Shown: positions 8,164 to 14,956 of the stretch, piece by piece
Numbering within the stretch: position 1 is the first letter of the stretch
Layout: each line of letters opens with the position of its first letter
From: CBDDGJ01 sp965199285
GTDB taxonomy: Bacteria > Pseudomonadota > Alphaproteobacteria > RS24
Assembly (NCBI GenBank): GCA_965199285.1
Contig: OZ240687.1
Span: 992,001 to 1,056,000 of the forward strand
Reading direction: 5' to 3'
Length of the DNA stretch: 64,000 nt
The notes under the pieces: model-generated
The model's input: the letters and a program-made list of their open reading frames with translations, nothing else
Database searches by the model: none
Told to the model about the DNA's origin: nothing
Translations under genes and position numbers: made by a program

Positions 8164-8566
8164 TTTTACAGCCCAATCTCAAATTACGCCCGTGCGGCGC
8201 GATTTGCCAAATTGGCAGCGCTTTTTGCCGCCAGCTTTACATGCGTCTCGGTGGCGCGTGAACCAAAACTTCAAATGGCATCTTTCGACAGATAATACGA
8301 AAGAGATCATCATCGAGGCAGGGTTCGAATTTGACGGGGCGAGTGTGCCATGGCCATTTACAATCATTTTCCCCCGCGCGCATAGCCAATATATCCAAGC
8401 CGCTTGCCTGCATGACTGGCTGTATATCACCAAACCACTCTCTCGCCGCGCGGCTGATAAAGAATTTTATGCTGCATTGCGCGTGCTTGGTATGCCTAGG
8501 GCTTATGCGTGGGTCATGTATGTGACCGTCCGGGGCGGCGGTTGGCGCGCCTGGCAAAGAAAGTAA
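8153..8566 (+). CDS. DUF1353 family protein
   Basis: 137 residues with the DUF1353 hallmarks FEFDGASVPWPFT and AACLHDWLY. This family is found in phages and bacterial genomes and has no established function. The start is ATG 8153 or the adjacent ATG 8156. It overlaps a short upstream leader ORF. Sense and codon usage match the neighbouring chromosomal genes. A phage origin is possible but no other phage gene is nearby. Confidence 0.75.
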   Translation: MMSSFTAQSQITPVRRDLPNWQRFLPPALHASRWRVNQNFKWHLSTDNTKEIIIEAGFEFDGASVPWPFTIIFPRAHSQYIQAACLHDWLYITKPLSRRAADKEFYAALRVLGMPRAYAWVMYVTVRGGGWRAWQRK

Positions 8567-8838
8567 ATGAAATATGACCAGAAATCTTTCGATCCATGGA
8601 AAAAAAGAAATCAAAATGATGAATGAAGCCTAAATAATTATCACAATATCAAGCCCAAAAAGAGGGCGTTGGAAAATTCACAGCAAGCCTATTATTTGCT
8701 ACTGCTCTCGCGGATAAAGGCTTATACGGCTGCAATTATTGATACTGACTCGCGCCAGCTTATCGGCTGGTAACTGACGAGGTAATAGAGAGATGGAAGG
8801 CAGATATTCACACAACAAAAATCTTAACGCATCAGCGA
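8567..8838. other. Intergenic stretch with no supported gene
   Basis: Only short broken open frames are present. Nothing convincing was found on either strand; it may contain gene remnants. Confidence 0.5.
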
Positions 8839-9870
8839 TTAATCAAGTATAAGCGTTTCGCCAATTTTAAGAGCGCGCCCTTTATTACCAGCGGCAGCTA
8901 AAAAGCGCTGGCGGGGTTCATCAAATGGTTCAAGCGATAGGATAAAAGTTCCCCAATGCATTGGAATCATAGTGGTGCAGCCAATCTGCGTGCCAACCTC
9001 CACCCCGCCTTCCGGTGTCATATGCGCGCCGCGCATCATCGGACGCGGATTATACGCGCCAACACTCATCAACCCAACCGTGCAGCCACCATGATGGTCT
9101 GCCATATGCGCCCCAATCTGTTTGAAAATATAAGCATGCGTCTCAGTATCGCCGGAGTGATAGACAGACTTCCCACCGGCGCTAAAGCCATAAGACATCC
9201 ACAGCGTTTTATTGACATCAAAAAGAGTGCGATTAGCCCAATGCACGGCTGGATAGGCGGTAAATTTTGCGCCCTTAACCTCTATCTCATCATACCAATC
9301 AACCTCATGAACCGCGCCATAGCCGGCAAAATATTTCCCTAAACCGAGCGGCACAATGGCGGTAATCGTCTCTTTATCTTTAAGCTGGTCAAGGGTTGCT
9401 GTATCAAGATGGTCATAATGCGCATGCGAAATAATCACCACATCAATCGGTGGTAAATCCGCCAATGAAATGGCAGGCGGCACAAGCCGCTTAGGGCCGG
9501 CAAATGAAACTGGCGAAGCGCGGTTTGAGAATATCGGATCGGTAAGCACCGTCACCCCGTCCAAGCGCACCAGAAATGTCGCATGCCCAATCCAGTTAAT
9601 ATAATCCCCCTGTTCGGGAATTGTGTTTTGCACCTTATTGGCAATATGGCCTTCCGGAATATCGGGCATTGTGCCAAATAAAGACCGCCACACCGCTTTG
9701 GAAAAAAACCGCAAGCGGGTCGAAAAATCTCCCTCGCGGGAGAGGCTATCGGGCGGGTTGCGAAACCCCCCTTCAATATGGTGGTAAGGCTTGTTCATTA
9801 TATGTTGCTCTCCATGTGAGCAGGCAATGAGGGGAATGCTCGCAAAGATAATCGTTAAAATCCATTTCAT
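8839..9870 (-). CDS. MBL-fold metallo-hydrolase lipoprotein (NAPE-PLD/RomA-like)
   Basis: 343 residues. A lipoprotein signal peptide ends in the lipobox LIAC (Cys17). The metallo-beta-lactamase fold holds NWIGHATFLVR, the di-metal motif SHAHYDHLD, YHSGDTETH and the terminal MHWGTF. This subgroup resembles N-acyl-phosphatidylethanolamine phospholipase D and RomA-like membrane hydrolases, so a lipid phosphodiester substrate in the envelope is plausible but not shown. Length is normal. It is transcribed alone and ends facing the empty stretch before DUF1353. Confidence 0.85.
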   Translation of the reverse strand: MKWILTIIFASIPLIACSHGEQHIMNKPYHHIEGGFRNPPDSLSREGDFSTRLRFFSKAVWRSLFGTMPDIPEGHIANKVQNTIPEQGDYINWIGHATFLVRLDGVTVLTDPIFSNRASPVSFAGPKRLVPPAISLADLPPIDVVIISHAHYDHLDTATLDQLKDKETITAIVPLGLGKYFAGYGAVHEVDWYDEIEVKGAKFTAYPAVHWANRTLFDVNKTLWMSYGFSAGGKSVYHSGDTETHAYIFKQIGAHMADHHGGCTVGLMSVGAYNPRPMMRGAHMTPEGGVEVGTQIGCTTMIPMHWGTFILSLEPFDEPRQRFLAAAGNKGRALKIGETLILD

Positions 9871-9924
9871 ATAATTTCTATATCATAAAGGTTTATTTTT
9901 TAGAAATATTATATACTCAAAATA

Positions 9925-9965
9925 AAAACAGCATATTCCCGCGTTTCGCAAGAATATGCTGTTTT
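9925..9965. terminator. Bidirectional-type terminator hairpin
   Basis: A perfect 14-bp stem AAAACAGCATATTC / GAATATGCTGTTTT around a 13-base loop, with A and T runs at its ends so it could work in both directions. It lies 57 bases past the stop of the small secreted protein gene (minus strand) and before the MBL gene start. Confidence 0.8.
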
Positions 9966-10021
9966 GTCACTCTTCCGTCGGCACTATGCCGTATATATAT
10001 GTTATATATGGATCCCGTGCT

Positions 10022-10267
10022 TTATTCTTTACCTTGCCAAACAGGCCAGCATTTCTTACCTGCTTTTGCAGCCAAAGCGGCCTGGGCTTCTTTGGCATTT
10101 GTACCTTCTTGCGAGGCTTCATAATCATCCTTGCCTGTACACCACACATAGAATTTATGCGACCCTGCTTCAGCCATAGCATCAAAATTAGAATTTAATG
10201 CAAAAGCAGAACTAACGGGCGCAATAAGACCGAGTGCAATGGTAAAAGTTAAAAGCTGTTTTTTCAT
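10022..10267 (-). CDS. Small secreted protein of unknown function
   Basis: 81 residues. A clear signal peptide (MKKQLLTFTIALGLIAPVSS then AFA) leaves a mature part of about 58 residues with two cysteines (YVWCTGKDD and GKKCWPVW) likely to form a disulphide in the periplasm. GGGAGGAAGA precedes the start, and a strong terminator follows at 9925-9965, so this is a single-gene unit. I do not recognise a family. Confidence 0.7.
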   Translation of the reverse strand: MKKQLLTFTIALGLIAPVSSAFALNSNFDAMAEAGSHKFYVWCTGKDDYEASQEGTNAKEAQAALAAKAGKKCWPVWQGKE

Positions 10268-10518
10268 AAATCTTCCTCCCTATTATGAATGTGAATAGAC
10301 TCTGCCCCAAAATACGCCATCATGAAAGTTAAAATTTTGTAATGTTAATGTGGATGGTGATAATGTGTCGCGCTACGCCTCCAGAGATACAGAAATGCAA
10401 CTGCTATCTTGGCATACTAAAAGGCTAGACAAGTTGCTAAAACAATGATATGCACGCCCCGAACTTGCGGAATATTGTGCAAACAGAATTAATCTTAAAA
10501 TTATAAGCGAGGATCAAA

Positions 10519-10752
10519 ATGAGTGATATAATCGAGCGGGTGAAGAAAATTGTCGTCGAAAATCTTGGCGTTGAAGCCGGTGATGTAACCGATACAGCTA
10601 GCTTTATTGATGATTTAGGCGCGGATAGCTTGGACACGGTTGAGCTGGTCATGGCATTTGAAGAAGAATTTGATATTGAAATTCCAGATGATGCAGCAGA
10701 AACCATCATGACCGTTTCTGACGCTGTGAAGTTCATTGAAAGTTCATCTTAA
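10519..10752 (+). CDS. acpP: Acyl carrier protein
   Basis: 77 residues, acidic, with the phosphopantetheine attachment site GADSLDTVEL (Ser about 38). It carries growing acyl chains for fatty-acid synthesis and lipid A. GCGAGGATCAAA precedes the start. fabF starts 30 bases after its stop, the conserved acpP-fabF arrangement. The 250 bases upstream contain no gene and should hold the promoter. Confidence 0.98.
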   Translation: MSDIIERVKKIVVENLGVEAGDVTDTASFIDDLGADSLDTVELVMAFEEEFDIEIPDDAAETIMTVSDAVKFIESSS

Positions 10753-10782
10753 TCCCTTTTTAAGACGAAATTTTGCGATCTC

Positions 10783-12051
10783 ATGCGACGGGTTGTTGTA
10801 ACAGGTATCGGCGCGGTAAGCCCTTTGGGCACGAATAGCGCGCAATCTTGGGATAATCTTATTGCTGGCAAAAGTGGTGCGGGGCGGATACGGGGGTTTC
10901 CGATTGATGATCTACCTTGCCATATTGCCTGCCATGTAGATGAAAGCGAATATGTGGATGAGGGCGAACCCGCCTTTGACCCCAACCAATGGCTGCCCGC
11001 CAAAGAGCAAAAGCGGGTTGATAAATTTATTGTTTTCGGCATTGCCGCCGCCCAAATGGCGATTGCTGATAGTGGCTGGCAGGCTGAAACAGAGGCGCAG
11101 CAAAATCGCACCGGCGTGCTTGTCGGCGCAGGTATTGGTGGGCTGGATAGTATTTACCAAACCTCGCTAACGCTGGCTGAAAAAGGCCCGCGTCGGGTTA
11201 GTCCGTTTTTTGTACCAGGTGCGCTCATCAACCTTATTTCTGGCCATGTCGCCATTAACAATCACTATAAAGGGCCTAATCATGCGGTGGTGACAGCGTG
11301 CTCCACCGGCGCGCATGCGATTGGCGATGCGGCCCGCTTAATCGCGCTTGATGATGCTGATGTGATGATTGCAGGCGGCGCGGAAGCGGCCATTTGCCGA
11401 ATTGGAATTGCCGGCTTTGCCGCTTGTCGAGCGCTATCAACCAATTTTAATGAAACCCCGGAGCGCGGCTCGCGCCCTTATGATAAGGATCGGGATGGCT
11501 TTGTGATGGGCGAAGGCGCGGGCGTGGTGGTGCTGGAAGAATATGGACATGCAAAGGCGCGCGGCGCCAATATTTATGCTGAAATTATTGGCTATGGGCT
11601 TTCTGGCGATGCCTATCATATCACCTCACCCGCCGAGGACGGCGATGGCGCTTATCGCGCCATGCAGGCAGCCTTAAAACGCTCTGGCCTCGCGCCAGAA
11701 GATATTGGCTATGTCAATGCGCATGGCACCTCAACCCCTTTGGGAGATGAGATTGAGCTACGCGCGGTTGAACGTCTATTTGGCAGCGCCGCCGAGCAAC
11801 TCACAATGAGTTCCACCAAATCCGCCACTGGTCATTTATTGGGCGCGGCCGGCTCACTAGAAGCAATATTTTCGATTTTAGCCATGCAGCATGGCATTTG
11901 CCCGCCCACCCTTAACCTCGATAACCCATCGGTCGAGACCAAAATTAACCTTGTGCCGCATTATGCACAGGAAAAATCGATAAAAGCGGTTCTGTCCAAT
12001 AGTTTTGGCTTTGGCGGAACCAATGCGTCGCTCGTTTTTCAAGCGGTTTAA
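10783..12051 (+). CDS. fabF: 3-oxoacyl-[acyl-carrier-protein] synthase II
   Basis: 422 residues, the usual KAS II length. The catalytic Cys lies in VVTACSTGAHAIGDA, the two catalytic His in NAHGTSTPLGD and KSATGHLLGAAG, and the C-terminal NSFGFGGTNAS is conserved. It elongates acyl-ACP by condensation with malonyl-ACP in the cytoplasm. It is the second gene in acpP-fabF-mltG-gmk. Confidence 0.97.
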   Translation: MRRVVVTGIGAVSPLGTNSAQSWDNLIAGKSGAGRIRGFPIDDLPCHIACHVDESEYVDEGEPAFDPNQWLPAKEQKRVDKFIVFGIAAAQMAIADSGWQAETEAQQNRTGVLVGAGIGGLDSIYQTSLTLAEKGPRRVSPFFVPGALINLISGHVAINNHYKGPNHAVVTACSTGAHAIGDAARLIALDDADVMIAGGAEAAICRIGIAGFAACRALSTNFNETPERGSRPYDKDRDGFVMGEGAGVVVLEEYGHAKARGANIYAEIIGYGLSGDAYHITSPAEDGDGAYRAMQAALKRSGLAPEDIGYVNAHGTSTPLGDEIELRAVERLFGSAAEQLTMSSTKSATGHLLGAAGSLEAIFSILAMQHGICPPTLNLDNPSVETKINLVPHYAQEKSIKAVLSNSFGFGGTNASLVFQAV

Positions 12052-12066
12052 TGTTATATTGCCACA

Positions 12067-13038
12067 ATGATATGGACTAAATATCGTCTCACCGCGCTGG
12101 CGGTGCTTATTGCAATCTTATTAAGTGTTATATGTGCTTATTATACGGTTTCGGCGGCCAGCACACAGACCGCGCCGCAAATATTTACCATTGAAAAAGG
12201 GCAAAGCCTTTCGCGCACAGCGCGGCGGCTGGATGAGAACGCGCTTATCAGCTCGGCATTATTATTTCGGATATGGGTGCAGCTACAAGGCAAGGCAGGG
12301 CTTTTGCAAGCAGGCGAATATGAAATTCCCGCCCATGCCTCAATGCGTGAGCTGGTTGATTTATTCACCAAAGGGCAAGTAAAACTCCATCCCATCACCA
12401 TTGCCGAAGGCTTGACCAGCACTCAGATTATCGCGCAATTAAACAATAATCCTCTTCTTACCGGTGACATTGCCGAAACCCCGTCAGAAGGCATGCTTCT
12501 ACCTGAAACCTATCTGGTTGCACGCGGAACCCAACGCGCCGCGCTGATCGCCGATATGCAGCGTAATTTGCAAACAGTGCTGGCTGAATTATGGCGCAAC
12601 CGCGCTATTGATTTACCATTTGAAACGCCATATGAAGCGCTTATTCTCGCCTCGATTGTGGAAAAAGAAACCGCGCTTGAACATGAACGCCCTCTGATTG
12701 CCTCCGTCTTTATCAATCGCTTGCAACGCGGCATGCGGCTGCAATCTGACCCCACTATTATTTATGGGCTGGTTGGCGGCAAGGGGCGGCTGGGGCGACC
12801 CATTCGGCTATCTGAAATAAAAAAGCCAACCGCCTATAATACTTATGTCATTAAACACTTGCCCCCGACCCCGATTGCCAATGTCGGGCGCGCCTCTTTG
12901 GCGGCTGTGCTTAACCCAGTTGCTAGTGATTATGTCTATTTTGTCGCCAATGGCACGGGCGGGCATGCTTTTGCCCGCAATTTGGCAGAGCATAATCGCA
13001 ATGTGGCGGCTTGGCGCAAAATAGATAAGCAAAAATAG
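12067..13038 (+). CDS. mltG: Endolytic peptidoglycan transglycosylase MltG
   Basis: 323 residues. One N-terminal transmembrane helix (about 8-28) is followed by a LysM-like region (FTIEKGQSLSRTARRL) and the YceG catalytic domain with ILASIVEKET (catalytic Glu) and LQSDPTIIYGL. It cuts nascent glycan strands and so sets strand length. It starts 16 bases after fabF, the standard alphaproteobacterial neighbour. Confidence 0.95.
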   Translation: MIWTKYRLTALAVLIAILLSVICAYYTVSAASTQTAPQIFTIEKGQSLSRTARRLDENALISSALLFRIWVQLQGKAGLLQAGEYEIPAHASMRELVDLFTKGQVKLHPITIAEGLTSTQIIAQLNNNPLLTGDIAETPSEGMLLPETYLVARGTQRAALIADMQRNLQTVLAELWRNRAIDLPFETPYEALILASIVEKETALEHERPLIASVFINRLQRGMRLQSDPTIIYGLVGGKGRLGRPIRLSEIKKPTAYNTYVIKHLPPTPIANVGRASLAAVLNPVASDYVYFVANGTGGHAFARNLAEHNRNVAAWRKIDKQK

Positions 13039-13096
13039 ATGAAAATCGCTCATCCACCGCTTTACCAAAACGATAAAATCAGACTATGACAGCAAT

Positions 13097-13747
13097 ATGG
13101 AAAAACCGGTAATCACCCGACGGGGGCTTTTGCTGATTTTAGCATCTCCCTCAGGGGCAGGCAAAACCAGCCTGTCGCGGCTCTTATTCGAGCATGACCA
13201 AGAGATAGAGCTTTCCATATCCGCCACCACCCGCCCACCGCGCAAGAGTGAAAAAGACGGGGTGGATTACCATTTCATCGCTTCGGCAGAATTTGAAGCG
13301 CAACAACAACAAGGCGCATTTTTGGAATCGGCAAAAGTGTTTGGAAATTATTACGGAACCCCCCGCGCGCCGGTAGAAAAAGCCTTAGCAAACGGCAAAG
13401 ATATTTTGCTCGATGTCGATTGGCAAGGCACACAACAGGTAAAAGCCAGCCTGCCAAGCGATGTTGTGCGGATTTTCATCCTGCCCCCCAATATTGCAGA
13501 ATTAGAGCGCCGCTTATTCGCACGCGGGCAAGACAGCGCCGAGATTGTGCAAGACCGGATGTCGAAAGCGGATGACGAGATTAGCCATTATGCCGAATAT
13601 GATTATGTTATTGTCAATAAAGATATGGAGGAAAGCCTGGTCCAAATCACCGCCATTTTACAGGCTGAACGACTAAAACATGAACGCCAAATCGGGCTGA
13701 GCGATTTTGTCCATGATTTATATGCTGAACTAGAACAGCTATCTTGA
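13097..13747 (+). CDS. gmk: Guanylate kinase
   Basis: 216 residues. P-loop ASPSGAGKTSL, the GMP-binding SISATTRPPRKSEKDGVDYHF, and LDVDWQGTQQVK are all present. It phosphorylates GMP to GDP. It is the last gene of the acpP group. The yicC gene often found between mltG and gmk in related genomes is absent. The AT-rich leader of 58 bases offers an ATG at 13097 as the only good start. Confidence 0.96.
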   Translation: MEKPVITRRGLLLILASPSGAGKTSLSRLLFEHDQEIELSISATTRPPRKSEKDGVDYHFIASAEFEAQQQQGAFLESAKVFGNYYGTPRAPVEKALANGKDILLDVDWQGTQQVKASLPSDVVRIFILPPNIAELERRLFARGQDSAEIVQDRMSKADDEISHYAEYDYVIVNKDMEESLVQITAILQAERLKHERQIGLSDFVHDLYAELEQLS

Positions 13748-13889
13748 TTTATATCGTTCACGCTAGCGCGATATGCGTAATTATGCGTTCACTTTATCAC
13801 ATGGACGCGCTAGATTTTCTCGCTCACAACAGCCTTGCAGGCATAGTGCTCCATTCTCTTGAGAAAGAGGGAGGCATATGGTCATCCCC

Positions 13890-14390
13890 TTACTCACACC
13901 AGCTTTTTTTAGGGGGATATGGTTGCGCCAGTTTAGCGGCAAGCAAGGCATCGGATAAATCTTGTGTATCACCCGCGCGCTGCCGCATCAACCGAGCGAA
14001 ACGAAGTGAAGTGAGATCATGTTGATGCGCCAATAAAGAGGCTGTCGCGATATAGCGATTATTATATTTGTCTGGTGTTATGTCGGTAAGAGAAAGCGAT
14101 GCTTCGCTTAGCCATTTTTTGGTAAAGGCTTTGACGGTTTGCGCTAATTGCTTTTCTTTATCACATTTGCCTCTTATCTCTGGTGTATCTATGCCGGATA
14201 ATCTGATAATGGTGGTAATCTCATTTTGATGCCAGATTGTAATTCTGGTTTCGAAACTATCACCATCAATCACTCTGATGAGTTTTACTCTGTCGCTGGC
14301 AAAGCCCACCTCTTTTGCCATGCTGGATGTAATTACCCGCACGGAAATAAAAATAGCTAGACTGATTTTATTTATATGATTGCGTTTCAT
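13890..14390 (-). CDS. Secreted thermonuclease-like (SNase) nuclease with in-frame palindromic repeat insertion
   Basis: 166 residues from the ATG at 14390 (GGGGGTGTT before it); a TTG at 14417 is less likely. A signal-peptide-like N-terminus precedes the SNase fold with IRVIDGDSFETR, RLSGIDTPEIRGKC and, near the end, DLSDALLAAKLAQPY. Family members hydrolyse DNA or RNA outside the cytoplasm. About 17 residues (AHQHDLTSLRFARLMRQ) that the family lacks sit between TASLL and GDTQDLSDALL. They are encoded exactly by a dispersed palindromic repeat (13982-14031) that keeps the frame open. Structured RNA copy A lies upstream in the same orientation. Confidence 0.82.
   Translation of the reverse strand: MKRNHINKISLAIFISVRVITSSMAKEVGFASDRVKLIRVIDGDSFETRITIWHQNEITTIIRLSGIDTPEIRGKCDKEKQLAQTVKAFTKKWLSEASLSLTDITPDKYNNRYIATASLLAHQHDLTSLRFARLMRQRAGDTQDLSDALLAAKLAQPYPPKKSWCE
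13982..14031 (-). repeat. Dispersed palindromic repeat inside the nuclease gene
   Basis: The ends GCATCAAC and GTTGATGC are complementary. The inner sequence CGAGCGAAACGAAGTGAAG is shared with the six-unit array at 62996-63330 and, in the opposite orientation, with 60773-60825. It lies wholly within the nuclease coding region and is read without a stop. Confidence 0.85.
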
Positions 14391-14475
14391 AACACCCCCA
14401 AAGCAAAACGGTATCAATGCTTTTCTTAGCGCCTCATCTTATCCCCACCCATTGGCGGGGGATGAAGCTGTTACA

Positions 14476-14690
14476 CTGATGCCGGGGTGTCGAAAAGACC
14501 ATCCAATAAGAGCAGCCACGACGCTTTTAGTCGGGTGACCTGTTTTATAATGCCGTCACCCCACACAATAGTAACGACAGAGCGTATATCTATATAATAT
14601 CGGGCAATAAGAGGTTTTAAGGCCGCTTATTGTCGGCCACTATTGGATGGGGTTTTCGATCCCCCTTCGTGTCGGATTTTGCCGACAACG
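14476..14690 (-). ncRNA. Structured RNA of unknown family, copy A (3' truncated)
   Basis: Homologous to 63480-63724. Reading the minus strand: hairpin TGTCGG/CCGACA (14670-14687), a GGGG/CCCC hairpin, and a long-range 10-bp helix (14641-14650 with 14499-14508). Inside that helix a 41-base stretch identical to copy B can form an H-type pseudoknot: stem GGCCG/CGGCC with loop CAATAAG pairing to a downstream CTTATTG. Homology stops at CGGCATCAG (14476), so the terminator's second arm found in copy B is missing and transcription could run on into the nuclease gene. A promoter like that of copy B lies just upstream. It is not a class I can name. Confidence 0.7.
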
Positions 14691-14695
14691 CTAAC

Positions 14696-14722
14696 AGACT
14701 ATCAAAAAAGTGAAGAAGTCAA
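14696..14722 (-). promoter_or_regulatory. Sigma70-type promoter of structured RNA copy A
   Basis: On the minus strand the -35 is TTGACT (14722-14717), the spacer is 15 bases, and the -10 is TAGTCT (14701-14696). Copy B has TTGACA-16-TAGTCT at the same place relative to the first hairpin, so the promoter is part of the duplicated unit. Confidence 0.6.
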
Positions 14723-14779
14723 AGAAGAAACAAAACTGAGAGATTGCATGGGAATAGAAGCGCGACTGCGTCTCCGGCG

Positions 14780-14890
14780 AATTGCTGCATCGACCTGCTG
14801 AAGCGAAGCGTAAGCAGATAAATTGATGCACCAAACAAGAGTGCCGCCCCCGTGGAGCGGCGATGTGTAAGCATCACTAGCATGAACGAA
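14780..14890. repeat. Duplicated upstream segment of RNA copy A with an inserted palindromic repeat
   Basis: The minus strand here matches the sequence before RNA copy B (63339-63447), including GCTAGTGATGCTTAC and a GC-rich CCGCTCCAC hairpin. Copy A additionally carries a diverged member of the palindromic repeat family at about 14787-14836 (GCATCGACCTGCTGAAG then GATAAATTGATGC) that copy B lacks at this spot; copy B instead has six units just outside. Confidence 0.65.
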
Positions 14891-14956
14891 ACACGAAATA
14901 AACCCGTGAGCGAAAGAATGACTCGCATAGCTGCTGAGATAAGCTATAATTATCGT

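Noticed and set aside
8153..8566. Prophage remnant around the DUF1353 gene
   Set aside because: No integrase, structural, lysis or replication phage gene was found nearby.
13744..14025. 93-residue plus-strand ORF after gmk
   Set aside because: It runs through repeat DNA and antisense to the nuclease; the composition is not protein-like.
14476..14690. tmRNA, RNase P RNA, SRP RNA, 6S RNA or a known riboswitch as identity of the structured RNA
   Set aside because: No tag ORF, no P4 core of RNase P, no GGAAG tetraloop domain of SRP RNA, no 6S bubble layout, and no riboswitch signature I know was seen.
14476..14690. IscB/TnpB omega RNA with guide
   Set aside because: No iscB or tnpB gene is near either copy, and the promoter lies directly against the first hairpin, leaving no room for a 5' guide. 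Kept only as a hypothesis to test.
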